A DNA stretch of 64,000 nt from Kingdonia uniflora. Lineage: Eukaryota > Streptophyta > Magnoliopsida > Ranunculales > Circaeasteraceae. The first letter of the stretch is position 1. Each line of letters begins with the position of its first letter. The translations under genes were made by a program, and so were the position numbers. The DNA is taken from assembly GCA_014058105.1 (NCBI GenBank), contig JACGCM010001620.1, positions 1,755,779 through 1,819,778 of the forward strand. The letters run 5' to 3'. Of the stretch, positions 1 to 11,012 are shown piece after piece. The notes beneath the pieces were generated by a model, which saw nothing but the letters and a program-made list of their open reading frames with translations, was not told the origin of the DNA and made no database searches.

Positions 1-3000
1 TTTATAGGACTGCGGAAGCGATGAAGAAGCCGTTATCAATTGATAGTCGATTCGGCATTGAACCATTTCAAGGCAGTGAGTTAATTTCAGATGGTATTTA
101 TAAGGGTTCTTTAGTGAGGCAAATCGTTAGAAAACGGAGGAGTGCGGTTGATATGGATGGAGTCCATGTAATGAAGAAAGAAATCTTTTATCAGATTCTC
201 TTACACTGTCTTCCTTCAGGTTCTCAAGGCGGAAAAGTGAAGCAAGGGAAACAATTGGCATTTCCATTTCGGGTTCTTAGTTGGGATTCGGAGGTTCACG
301 CTGTTCTGTTTGTTCATAGGGTGGAAGGGTTGCCAAATGGTCTATATTTCTTGGTGAGAAATGAAGATCACTTTGAAGATCTTAAGAAAGCAACAAGGTC
401 TGCATTCGAGTGGGAGAAACCCGAGGGTTGCCCAGATAATCTCACTTTGTATAGACTTTCCAAAGGTGATTGCCAACAGCAATCAAAGCGACTTTCATGC
501 CATCAGGTGCGTCATTTCTTCTTGTTTTATGAATTTTTGCGCCTAAGAAATTATAAACTAATTAAGATATTTATCTTTTAATTGAAATCGAATTATAGCA
601 TATGCTCTTGAAGTTATTTGTATTGGATGGTTAAAAAAGGTTGAGTATAATTAGGGGATTTGGATGCAGATTTTGATATAATTAGTTGTTGGTAAATCAA
701 TGAGAAATCTGAGGGTTACACTTAAAAAGTCGAAATTCATCCAAATGTAAATATAATGCTCAAAGTCGAAAATTGAATGCAGGATATTGCTTCCGATAGC
801 TGCTTCAGTCTGGGAATGGTGGCTCGGTTTGATCAAGCACTGTGTGATAAGAATGTGTGGATGTATCCTCGTTTGTTTTGGGAAACTGGCATTCTGGGGC
901 AAGTGTTATACCTTGAAGCTCATGCAGTTGGTATTGCTGCTACTGGAATAGGTTGCTACTTTGATGATGCCGGTGAGTCTTTTTTTCAGTATCATGTTTC
1001 AAATTAGTTTTCTACTATATCTATATACATGCAATAAGCCATATCATCTACATTTCTCCTCAAACTATATCCATCAAAAAGGTGCCATCAGCATCCGAGC
1101 CATGCACCTTTAACATATCCTTAAGACCAATATGGAATTAGCATTTATGATGTAAACTGATTACGCGGAAGCCAATAATCAAGAATAACACCAGTTTTAA
1201 TAAACGGAAATTAGGTTCGTGAGGAACCCTAATTTTATTAATTAGAACATTGTTCTGAACAATACTACTTTTACTGAATTAACTGAAAAACTAATAACCT
1301 AGATCACCCCTTTTATAGAACACAATGGGGGGGGGGGGGGGGGGTTTAGAATTAGGAACCCTAATTCTAATTGAAAATAGAATTCTACTTAAATTGGGAA
1401 ACTGCTAATCACCTAGGCTGGGCTTCTCCAACAAGGCTTAAGCTAAAGACTAAAATACAAAACATTAAATAACATAGATGGTACGGTGGGTAAACGATCC
1501 TATGAGGGATGTGCCACATCAAACCCTCCGTCTGAGAAGATTTCGTCCACAAAATCAAGGGGTTGGTGCTTCAGAGGACTCACGTACGCATGTGCATCTC
1601 AGTCTCTTCGTCTTCATCCCGTAGAATGTGCACGAAATTTGTACGGTGAAACTCTTATGGAAATCTTGAAATCTTCCGCGGAATTTTCCGTACCCAGAGA
1701 TTGTACCTAAGAGCGGGGGTACGATGTCATCACCGACATCCCTACGTTCATTGACGTCTAAAATTAAAAGCTGAAAATTTACTATGGGCCGCTCCTCAAC
1801 ACCTGCTACAAAACCAATCTATCAAAGGGAAGATTGGTAGACAGAAAAGCAGGTTAGTACGAGGGTGTCCCTTATCTATTTATGAGCTGTATCTTTGCTA
1901 TGGAAGTATGATAGCCATAGTTAAGGGGATGCCAGATAAAATTGAAAGCTTTGAGAAGGAAGTGAAGTCGCTTTGCAACCTCAACTACTCTGAAACAGCC
2001 ACTAAAATTCGGCCTTTGTATATCATGGGTAGACAGAAAAGCAGGTTAGTACGAGGGTGTCCCTTATCTATTTATGAGCTGTATCTTTGCTATGGAAGTA
2101 TGATAGCCATAGTTAAGGGGATGCCAGATAAAATTGAAAGCTTTGAGAAGGAAGTGAAGTCGCTTTGCAACCTCAACTACTATGAAACAGCCACTAAGAT
2201 TCGGCCTTTGTATATCATGCTTGGAGGGAGAGAAACAATTGGATTTTCAGGCATGGATATAAAACTTTTGAGTGTCTTTAAAGATATCAAACATGATGTT
2301 AGTGACAGCCTCTAGGATGATCACAAAAGTTCGAGATTCTGCCAAAAATAGGGCAGTGTCTAAAAGTTGGCGGCTATACCCTAACTTTGCTTACACTTGG
2401 TTACTCAACGCTGGTGGTATTTGCTGCACTGATTTCGATGGTTTTGGAGGGCTCTTGAGAGACTGTATCTCGACTTATGCTGGGAGAGAGACTGCCCAGA
2501 CAATGGTCTACCATGAGATGAGGATAATTTATAAAGGGATGATGGTAGTCATTAACAAGGGCATTCAAAGACTGGGTAGCAACTATCTCTCAAGCCACGA
2601 TTGATTAGATTGCAAGCAATACAAGTCCCCCATGGTGCTGCTTCCGCATATGCCAGACCATCAAGCAAATGCCTTTTTTTTTTGTGGAGCATAAAATACT
2701 CTACGTATGTCGTGAATGAAATGGATGTGCAATGTACTTAACTGTTGTAAGGCTACTTTTGGTCAGATTGTCTTAGCCCCTAGCTGCTTCCCCAGGACTT
2801 GTTTAAAGTTAGAGGAGTGATCTGTTTCCTTTTCTTAAACTCATCCTGGTCGGGGTCTGCCTTAACTCCTGGTTGTCCAGCAAAATCGAAAATAAATCTT
2901 GAGAAAAAAAAATTGGTCTAAAGAGTTTGCCGGAAAAAAAAACTAGCAGAAGTAAAATTTGGAGGAAGGTAATCTCAAGAAGAAATAAAACGTGGAAAGT

Positions 3001-4272
3001 ATATACAGACTAAAGAGATATAACATAGGTAAATAAATTTGGGGAGATAATCTATACTGGTAAAATCATGAGAATCTACAGAGATGAAGTATACTGTGAG
3101 GTTGAGAATTCTAGAAAGAGCCTAAAAACAGAGAAAGCTAGGGCAATCTATGGAGAGAAAAAAATAATTGAAGATAAATTTTTCTAAAGCGAGAAGATAG
3201 GAAATTTCATGGAGAAAATTTGGAGTGGAAGGGTTTAGACTTAATGTGAGAGGGAAAAGGACAAATGTAAAATATTAAAGTAGATAAAATCTAAGGACTT
3301 AATATAATGGACTTATATGCAAGTATGTGGTGATGCCGAGTTACACACGCCTTATTTGTTGGAAAGAAGCAATTTTTACTTATTTTTCTTCCCCCCATGT
3401 CCAATAAAACAAAAAAAATAGATTGGTAGTTAATGGAAAATGCTTTTCCCATTTCTTTGTTATCCACGAACCAAACGTACCTTAAAGGAGATTAAATGAT
3501 TTGCATGGTTGTCATTTGAAAGATCTTGGCGAGAGCATCTTATAGAATTTCCTTTTGAGAAGGTAATCTTATCTTCTGGAATACTGAGTGAGAGAGAATG
3601 GTACTAATGTTTTGTCTTGTGCATTCTACCTTTGAGTATTGTGGATTTGGCATTGACCACATCCCTTAGTTTTCCCTCCGGTCTTTGGACTTTGGAGGTT
3701 TCCTATCTATGCAAGGCTTTTATTATGCATATGCTGTTATTTTTTTTAATTCGATAATGATTTATCATTGGGGTTGTGCATGCACTCAAGAAATTGTGCA
3801 TTTGACATTGGTAGATTGCCAGCTTTAAGAATCGTGTCTCAATCATTGTCTGCACACCGTTGGGACTGCTCCAAATCTCGTTGTAGAATAATGTTTTATA
3901 TACCCTTACTTGAACTATTGATCCCAAATTGGCCCTGCCTGTCCTTTTCAATTTTCGTCTGTGCATTTACTGAAAAGATAAGAAGCATAATACCATGAAA
4001 ATTTTATAGTTAAATAAACTTGTATGTCTGTTAGCCATTCATATTTGTGTACAATGCGTAAAGAATCCCATATATACTGGCAATTTCAGATTGTTAGAAA
4101 ATGTATCATATCTAACGAAAGATCTTCCTGTCTTATTTTTGCAGTACATGAGGTTCTTGGGTTGAAAGGATCAGCATTCCAGATTCTTTACCATTTCACG
4201 GTGGGAAGTCCAGTTTTAGACAAGCGAATAATGAGTCTACCTGCATATCCAGGCCCTACAATTGACGCATGA
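1..4272 (+). CDS. Nitroreductase-family (SagB/ThcOx-like) oxidoreductase, last three exons
   Basis: Three exons join without a frame break: 1-506 (open from the window edge, so the 5' part lies outside), 783-972 and 4145-4272 with a TGA stop. Donors are GTGCGT and GTGAGT; acceptors are TGCAG and TTGCAG. The last residue of exon 2 is completed by the first two bases of exon 3 (phase 1). The C-terminal half shows the signature of the flavin nitroreductase fold: GILGQVLYLEAHAVGIAATG, an IGCYFDD segment, then a VHEVLGL stretch and LYHFTVGSPV. Family members bind FMN and carry out NAD(P)H-dependent redox or dehydrogenation. The substrate of the plant member is not known to me, and no targeting peptide can be judged without the N terminus. 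The second intron (973-4144) is unusually long because of inserted repeats. Family assignment is fairly sure; function is inferred. Confidence 0.8.
1151..1785 (-). mobile_element. Truncated antisense LTR of a Ty3-gypsy chromovirus
   Basis: Read on the minus strand, this matches about the last two thirds of the gypsy LTR at 41529-42490. Shared blocks include the terminal part next to the ACGCGGAAGCCAATAATCAAG segment, the promoter-like CTATAAAAG region and the segment with ACCCTCCGTCTGAGAA. The outer LTR end (TGTAA on the plus strand) sits at 1151. Similarity stops near 1785, so the 5' third is missing. No target duplication can be paired. It lies inside intron 2 of the nitroreductase gene, antisense to it. 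An 18-base G run (about 1326-1344) replaces a short mixed sequence present in the 42.3 kb copy. Confidence 0.75.
1786..2604 (+). pseudogene. Gene fragment in intron with RNase H-like region and internal duplication
   Basis: An open stretch (about 1840-2313) is followed in another frame (2272-2602) by a segment reading GGICCTDFDGFGGLLRD and a MRIIYKGM region. That resembles the plant RNase H-like domain found at the ends of LINE-type genes and in related host genes. The upstream part contains SLCNLN and IRPLYIMLGGRE; I do not recognise it. The two parts are in different frames with stops between them, so it is read as a decayed or captured fragment. It lies between the LTR fragment and the rest of the intron and could be part of the same insertion. 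The RNase H reading is tentative. Confidence 0.4.
1836..2219 (+). repeat. 192-bp perfect-phase tandem duplication (two copies)
   Basis: Copy 1 is 1836-2027 and copy 2 is 2028-2219. Both begin GGTAGACAGAAAAGCAGG and run to TATATCATG. Only a few base differences were seen (for example CTCTGAAAC against CTATGAAAC, and CTAAAATTC against CTAAGATTC). The period is 64 codons, so the reading frame continues through both copies. Confidence 0.9.
2605..4144 (+). other. Remainder of nitroreductase intron 2, no gene seen
   Basis: AT-rich sequence with purine-rich tracts (2880-3300). No coding similarity was recognised and the open frames are short. It ends at the acceptor TTTTTGCAG of exon 3. Confidence 0.6.
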
Positions 4273-4455
4273 TTACACTCCCATCAGCTTTTGATATTTC
4301 CAGTGATAATACTTAGTAACCTGGATACCCAATGAAACTAGTTCTGTAAGCCTCTTGTAAATAACAAGGTTAATCATTTATAATATTTTTTTGTAAATCC
4401 AAGCGCATCTTTCACTCCTATCTCTAAAACAAGAAAAAAAAATTAGTGTTGAATC

Positions 4456-6024
4456 ATGGTACCTATAGTTTCTTTCTTGCAACTCCCTTTGCTCTTCCAA
4501 CCTTCAACCCTTTCTATTTCATCATCACAACTCTTCAACTCCGCCTCTTCGTCTTTCAAACCTAACAAAAGAAAGAAACAATTTCATCAAAAATCACAAC
4601 TAACTCCTCTTATCATTCATCAAACACCTTATAAACAAACAAGACACCAAGCACTTGACGCAGTCCTCAAAGACCTTGAAACCTCTATTGACCGTGGTAT
4701 TGAAATTGAACCCCAAATCTTCTCATCCCTACTCGAGACATGTTTTCGAATGCAATCCATCCACCATGGTATTCAAATTCATCGTTTAATCCCGGAAAAA
4801 ATGCTTCATAATAGCACAGCTCTTTGTTCAAAGCTTCTTCGACTTTATGCCTCGTGTGGACTTATCGACGAGGCTCATCAACTCTTCGATCAAATGCCGA
4901 ACCGAAATGATTCTGTGTTCGCGTGGAATTCACTTATCTCTGGGTACGCGGAATTCGGGGAATATGAGGATGCATTAGCACTTTATTTTCAAATGGAGGA
5001 AGACGGGGTTGCACCGGACCAGTTTACGTTCCCCCGGGTGTTGAAAGCGTGTGCCGGACTTGGGTCTATTCAAACTGGGGAGGCTGTTCACCGGGATATT
5101 GTTCGCTCGGGGTTTGGGACTAACACATTCGTTTTGAATGCACTTATTGACATGTATGCGAAATGCGGCGACATTGTACAAGCAAGAAAGGTCTTTGATA
5201 AGATTGCTTCTTTTAGAGACTCAGTTTCGTGGAATTCCATGTTAACCGGTTATACCCGTCATGGTCTTTTAATAGAAGCTTTGGAAATATTCCGTGGGAT
5301 GATTAGTGATGGTTTTGAGCCAGACTCAATTGCTATATCCACAATTCTCGCTGCATTTTCATCATCAAAACTTGGATTCGAAGTTCATGGGTGGGTTGTT
5401 CGAAGGGGTCTTGAGAGTAATTTATCCATTGTTAATTCACTGATTGTTGTGTACTCGGAGCAAGGGAAGTTGGAGAGAACGCGGTGGTTGTTTAATTTCA
5501 TGTCCAAGAGGGATGTTATATCTTGGAATTCTATAATTTCGGGTCATTGTAACGACCCGTATGCAGTAGCATATTTCCAGCAAATGGAGAAATCTGATAT
5601 TTTGCCGGACAGTGTCACGTTTATATCAGTACTGTCGGCCTGTGCTAACCTTGGATTTGTGGAAGAGGGGCGGAGGTTGTTTGTGGAGATGCAAAACAAA
5701 TACAGAATAAAACCACGTATGGAGCATTTCGCATGCATGGTGAATCTATTTGGAAGAGCGGGTTTAATCACTGAAGCTTATGAAATGATAGTAAAGAAGA
5801 TGGTGTCTAATGCTAGTCCTACTGTGTGGGGAGCTTTACTATATGCTTGCTCTCTTCATGGAAATGTGGATGTGGGAGAGATTGCTGCAGAGAAGCTCTT
5901 CGAGTTGGAGCCAGATAATGCACATAACTTTGAGCTTTTAATGATGATATATGGGAAAGCGGGTAGATGGGAGGATGTGGAGAAGGTGATGAGACTAATG
6001 GTGGCAAGAGGGTTAGATTCATAG
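4456..6024 (+). CDS. OTP70: Chloroplast PPR protein, OTP70 (At4g25270) ortholog
   Basis: Intronless 522-codon frame. The N terminus (about residues 1-60) is rich in Ser, Thr and basic residues with few acidic ones, as in a plastid transit peptide. It is followed by PLS-class pentatricopeptide repeats (for example FAWNSLISGYAEFGEYEDAL, VLNALIDMYAKCGDIVQAR, VSWNSMLTGYTRHGLLIEAL) and an E-type C-terminal region with TVWGALLYACSLHGN and FELEPDNAHNFELL. There is no DYW deaminase domain. Length and repeat order agree with what I recall of Arabidopsis OTP70 (about 527 residues), an E-subclass PPR protein needed for splicing of the plastid rpoC1 intron. Orthology is judged from remembered similarity, not an alignment. 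The start chosen is the first ATG of the frame. It lies 183 bp downstream of the nitroreductase stop, same strand. No damage is seen. Confidence 0.87.
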   Translation: MVPIVSFLQLPLLFQPSTLSISSSQLFNSASSSFKPNKRKKQFHQKSQLTPLIIHQTPYKQTRHQALDAVLKDLETSIDRGIEIEPQIFSSLLETCFRMQSIHHGIQIHRLIPEKMLHNSTALCSKLLRLYASCGLIDEAHQLFDQMPNRNDSVFAWNSLISGYAEFGEYEDALALYFQMEEDGVAPDQFTFPRVLKACAGLGSIQTGEAVHRDIVRSGFGTNTFVLNALIDMYAKCGDIVQARKVFDKIASFRDSVSWNSMLTGYTRHGLLIEALEIFRGMISDGFEPDSIAISTILAAFSSSKLGFEVHGWVVRRGLESNLSIVNSLIVVYSEQGKLERTRWLFNFMSKRDVISWNSIISGHCNDPYAVAYFQQMEKSDILPDSVTFISVLSACANLGFVEEGRRLFVEMQNKYRIKPRMEHFACMVNLFGRAGLITEAYEMIVKKMVSNASPTVWGALLYACSLHGNVDVGEIAAEKLFELEPDNAHNFELLMMIYGKAGRWEDVEKVMRLMVARGLDS

Positions 6025-7297
6025 TTTACAAGAAGGAAAAATAACCAACTGGAGAGATATGAGCAAATGCAAAATGGACTGTTGAGGAACTCTTGAAATA
6101 TTTGTGGGATTCATCTGGAGTGAGTCTGATTCGGTTAGCAAAAGTTTGAAACCCAGTCTCACTTCTCTCGTTGTTTGACATAAGAATGCAAAATCGTCCA
6201 AAGATTACCGGTACCAATAAAGGGAGCTGAATATTTACACTGGATTGAGGTTGAGATTTAGTTTCAGTTGTGAACCTATTCTTCAAGGCGCCAGTTCCAG
6301 AAGTTCAGTTATTATTCACACATTCATATGATCATGAGTATCGGTTGAATTTGTATAGATGTTGATTGCCAATTATGTATGCAGATAATACGAGCATAGA
6401 GAACCCTTTAAATTGATGTTTTTTTACTGTAATCATTTTTATCTTCTAGATTGAAGCGAAACACAACTACCCCTTTCTGACCATTCTAAGCTCCAGTGGA
6501 TAGGTCACATATTTACTTGTAGGCATGAAAATGGCCAAAAGTCTTGTTTATGATCTCACATCGTATGGCAGGCATTTGCATGTAAAACTGGGAAAGCTGT
6601 GGCAAGAAATTGTCAAAAAACAAGTTTAAACTATGCCGAAATAATAACCAGTGACCATAAACAATAAATCCACTGCAGAAAGACACACTGCATCAGTTAA
6701 CATTTCATATAGGGGTATACTTAAAAACTATCAGGTGTAAAAATCTTTGGATTAATAGGTCAAATTTACAGCATATTTTGTACTATGATTAGAAAATATT
6801 TACAGCCAGATAATCCTTTGAAGCAAATTAAAATATAAAAATTTCAAAAAGGTGTATTGAAACCAGGCATTCTCTTGATCCCTTAAAAACTGAGTTTCTG
6901 GGCTCCTACTGCAACAATTTTCATTATCGGAATCACGCACAAAAGGTATATCATGCTCCAAAGTAATCAAAATAACTTTCCTTGCACAAAAGGTATATTT
7001 CGTTTCAGTGGCAATTATCGACTAACCAAGAACAAGACACAATAATGCCATGAATCCGTGTTTCCCTCAGCAACATAAACTGTATCTAGCAGCACCAATT
7101 AATCCAATATATAACTATCACTGCCAATCTTCAGCTGAAGGTCGTTCTGAAAGAGGTATAATGTGTATAGTTCTCCATAAGCACCAAATGCTAAAGAAGT
7201 GATATTCAACATCGCTCTTGTATGCCGCATCCAGTATCGAGTAGCTCACTAGGAACTACTGGAGTGTGACCAAAACCGTCAGTCTTCAACATGGACT
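6025..7297. other. Convergent intergenic region
   Basis: Lies between the stop codons of the OTP70-like gene (+) and the Ycf20-like gene (-), so it should hold both 3' UTRs. No open frame with recognisable similarity, repeat or RNA gene was seen. Confidence 0.6.
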
Positions 7298-10200
7298 TCA
7301 CAAAAATATGGGGAAAATGTCTATTTCAAAATTAAAGAGGCCGCATATCCCAAGAATATTATCCATTTCATATTTAAATGCATCCAGGAACAGACCCAAA
7401 CATAACCCAGCCTTCCAATAGTTAAAACTGGTGATCAAGCTCCTAATCTTCTTGAGTAACGGTAAAGAAGCTCTATACATGAGGGCTCCAATTCCCTCAA
7501 CCACAACCACAGCCAAACCAGCAGAGAGAATGTCCCAGTCACCTGTTTGCCCTATAACAGTGGCAAAGGCAGTTGCACAATAAAAACCCATTAAGAAGAA
7601 TAGTATCTTCTTTGGGAAATTCTTCTTCAAATCCACAATTCTTGTACTCAACTTAATTTGGAAAGCTTGAAGTGCTCTGACAAGTCGAGTACTGCCACTG
7701 CGGTTACTCCCAGAAGGAGAGCCCAATGAACCGCGATCTGCACTACTTCTGACACGCCAGGCTATCCTCCTAAAACAAAACGAGAAAAACTAAATACTTC
7801 ATAAGAATATTGGTATAACGCAATTCTAATAAGATGTTGGGATTCTCATTCATCATATCAGCAACTGTTATTATAACAACCATTTAACTGGGATCAACCC
7901 ACCCTAACTAGAAAGATACTACCCCAATTTCTTATTTTGTTGAAAAAGTCGTTATAATGAGTTGAGTTAAGCATTTTATCGGAAAGATACAACCATAAAA
8001 TAATCAATCAGAATAATATATACCCTATCAAGACAAAAGAGTACCCTAAAAAACATAATAAAAGAATCATGAATTTTAGCTACATTATTCCCAAAGGATT
8101 TTATGAGAACCCCAAATCTTCTTCAAACCCTGATCATAATTCTTATATTCCTACAATTACCATAACTTCTCCTTCATCCACCACAACTCTCACTGCTATC
8201 TTAACTGCAAACCCTACTGCTATCCACAAGGAGTCTACTCCACCAAACTCTGGAAATCCTAAAGATATCCCATCTGCTAACAACATTGAAACCCTAATGT
8301 TGTTGATAAGCCGTCCAAGCTTGTGGAGAGTTTTTCTTCAAAACTTAAGAAAGATACTATAGAGTATACTACTGCTGATGATCTCCCTACTCCGACAAAG
8401 AGAGGAGATGCTCCAATTATCAAAGTAAGGAGCAGAACATGGAGTTGGAATACTACAAACGCAGGCTCATTGGGAGGTAGCCTCTTCTTCAGATCAAATT
8501 CAACTAAATTCGAGAGGGATGTGGCTTTCTATAAAATCAAAGGCTCTTGCAAACTTTTGGGTTAAGGGATATTTCATGCTTCACAATGATGAGGATAAAC
8601 AAAAAAATATGGCGAGGACGTACTTGGTTCATCAAATAACCACTAAAACTTTTGCCATGGACTAGAAATTTTGATCTCGAAAAGAAGAAACACACACACA
8701 CACACTCTGGTTTGGGTTAGATTCCCAAATTTGAGTATGGAGTATTGTTCTACTTGCACTCTTCTGTCCATGAAAAGCTCACGTTACTCCCATTAAGGTT
8801 GACAACTCTGCAAATAATAGACTTTGGTTATTATTCGAGTATATCGGAGGAGATCAATTTGGCAAAATCCACACCTGATTATGTGCAAGGAGATAAGACA
8901 GGTGGTATAAATTATGGAGTATCGTAAATTCTGCACTAATTCCTCCATCATAGTTGGTGTCAGAATGTAGGGTAGTTAAAGAAACTATGAGATTAGAGAC
9001 CGAAACGGATGCGGTAGTAAATAAAATTAAAAAGAACTTAAGACCCACAACAAACATAAAGCTCCAGAAGTTGCTATTTTTGCCCGATCAAGAATTCTTG
9101 GATAGTAGTAGGAAAGGGAAAGGACGCCTGGATATGCCTACTTCTCATTCCACAGGAGTCTCTCCATTAATTTTCTTTCCAGGAACGAGGAGACATACTG
9201 CTGAGTCAGGTGCTAAAGTCAAATGGTAAAGTAGCATCTCCTACAAAGACATTTGAGGATGTTTCTCAAAGAGTAGTTAATAAGTATCAAACTGTAGCTC
9301 AAGAGGAAACTAAAGAAGCTTCCAATACGGAGGAAGTACAAGCAGTTGACTCCTTTTATGAAATTGCCAACAACGCTGAAGAGAGTAGTACTAAAATTGA
9401 AAAGTATGTCTATGGGGCTCCACTCTACGTATTAAAAATTAATGCAGACCTATTTGTTCAAGTAATTTTTGCATTAAAGTAAAAAACTAAAATATTAGCT
9501 CCCAGACTCAAATCAGTAGCTAGAATTGTTATGTGAGAGCAATGGGATTTCATTCCCAGAAGGAGCATACAATAAAATTGGCTTTGCAATTGGAATGATG
9601 AATGAGCTGGATGTGAAATGAAGAGGTGGTAATGTGGGTTTGAAAATTGAAAATTTTCACTCTACATGGAGACTGCTAGATGGGGAATTGCCAACTGAAA
9701 CAAAAAGTAGCAATGCTTTAGCTACTAGTTGTCCCATATGTCACTCTGGACTAGATGATATTGAGCACACCTTCTGGAGTTGTGCTGGTGTTGGATTTGT
9801 ATGATTTCCAAGTTCATTCTTGAAATGTGAAAAGTGTTTTTAAAGTTGCAGATCAGTGCAGTGGGTACGTAAAGGAACTATAACAAGTTTTAGTAGTTAT
9901 GGCAGTCTAGAAACAAATGCCTATTCAAGGACCTGAAGGTTAACTTACAACAAAGAAGAGAATAAATCTTATGTGGGTTCGTGTACCAAGGCCTGGCATG
10001 TCCAATACTCCTAGGGATTTAAAGATAATTGCTACATGACCAAAAAGACTAAAGAGAATTCAGGCTACTTGACAGAAAGGTATATCAAACTATAAACCAG
10101 GACTTCAAATATGGAGACAGGTTTAAGCATTCCATAATGATGAAAAAAAACTACATTAATTTTATTAACTATATGTTTGAACTTACGTGCGAATGTTGAC

Positions 10201-10362
10201 CCAAGAAGAAAGTGCTATGTTTAAGCTACTTAGGCGAGGGTATATCTTCCAACTTAATGGAAAAGAAGTCGTGTGAAAGCATCCCACTGCCAGAAATCCT
10301 GATCTTAAGCACCTGGAAATAGGAACTACTGCATTATGTTGAGAGTTAGATAAGGTTGACAT
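7298..10362 (-). CDS. Ycf20-like chloroplast membrane protein
   Basis: Two coding exons on the minus strand: 10362-10187 and 7769-7298. The junction is clean: exon 1 ends AC before GTAAGT, and exon 2 begins G after TTTTAG, completing a Thr codon. The predicted protein is 215 residues. Residues 1-60 resemble a transit peptide. The rest carries the Ycf20 core: LVRALQAFQIKLSTRI, GFYCATAFATVIGQTGDWDI, VVVVEGIGALMYRASLPLL and FNYWKAGLCLGLFLDAFKYE, with two to three hydrophobic segments. Ycf20 is plastid-encoded in some algae and nuclear in land plants; Arabidopsis homologs (NPQ7/At1g65420 and relatives) affect non-photochemical quenching. The last 20 residues after FKYE look lineage-specific. A non-coding first exon probably ends at 10642 (donor GTAAGTT) and joins an acceptor TTGCAG at 10366, three bases before the ATG. 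The 2.4 kb coding intron holds a LINE relic. Confidence 0.87.
8069..9830 (+). mobile_element. Decayed LINE-type relic inside the Ycf20-like intron
   Basis: The left part (8069-8930) carries broken frames that resemble the DUF4283-type ORF1 of plant LINEs (for example a PWTRNFDLEK-like stretch near 8650). The right part contains a clear zinc-binding RT-associated module at about 9660-9800: WRLLDGELPTETKS, then CPICHSGLDDIEHTFWSC. Endonuclease and reverse transcriptase regions are absent and stops are frequent. It is sense on the plus strand, so antisense to the host gene. The zf-RVT match is convincing; the ORF1 match is weaker. Confidence 0.5.
9831..10186 (-). other. 5' part of the large Ycf20-like intron
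   Basis: No coding similarity or repeat was recognised. It begins on the minus strand at the donor GTAAGT (10186). Confidence 0.5.
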
Positions 10363-10641
10363 CTCCTGCAAGTATAGTTATAGGAGAAACATTAACAAGG
10401 GTTGAAAAATAAAAAATACAACTAACAACAAAACTTGGCCTAAAGCAAAACAAGAAAGTAAATTAATTCCATATGAAAAGATGGCCTTCTATGACTGTTT
10501 AAACGCCCCCTTACCCACATTTGAATCCCAAATTTGTTTCCTCATTTCTCGATTGTTCTTCCCCTTGCATGTATTAATACCAACCAAATAGTAAACAGTT
10601 CCTAGTGTTTGAAGATGAAATCGTTAAGGAAATTAACTTAC

Positions 10642-10740
10642 TGTGAATGTTAAAGCTTAGTTGAAGGTGGATGATGACGTGAATTCGAACTCAAGCATCC
10701 CTAAATTTTCCTTTGTTTTACACTCGTCGCTTATATAAAC
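10642..10740 (-). promoter_or_regulatory. Putative Ycf20-like promoter and 5' UTR exon
   Basis: On the minus strand a TTTATATAAG box lies at about 10731-10740, and a non-coding exon ends at 10642 with donor GTAAGTT. A start site near 10700 would fit the usual 30-base spacing. A (TC)n run lies just beyond at about 10772-10793, between this gene and the divergent F-box gene. Confidence 0.45.
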
Positions 10741-10771
10741 AACACCAAGGGCAGTTCTGTAATAAAATTAA

Positions 10772-10793
10772 AACACTCTCTCTCTCTCTCTCT
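10772..10793 (+). repeat. (CT)n microsatellite in divergent promoter region
   Basis: Uninterrupted CT/TC dinucleotide run between two divergent transcription units. Pyrimidine runs of this kind are common in plant 5' leaders. Confidence 0.85.
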
Positions 10794-11012
10794 CGTTTAA
10801 ACATTTTAACAGAGAAAAACAGAAGCTTCAAGAGAATAGTTCATCTCTCTGATATAGAACTCACATTTTTTCCTCTCGAGCTTTAATATTTCTCTAATCA
10901 TAACTTTTTGTTTGTTATTGATTCGATAGAAGCTCAAAATAACCTGCAAGATCCAAACTCAGATCACCAAGAACAGAGAGGATGCTCGTAATCTTTTATC
11001 CAAGCCTTAGCA

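Noticed and set aside
1486..1710. 74-codon plus-strand frame
   Set aside because: Lies inside the antisense LTR fragment, whose homolog at 41.5-42.5 kb is non-coding.
4975..6022. Minus-strand frames within the PPR gene
   Set aside because: Shadows of the intact 522-codon PPR frame.
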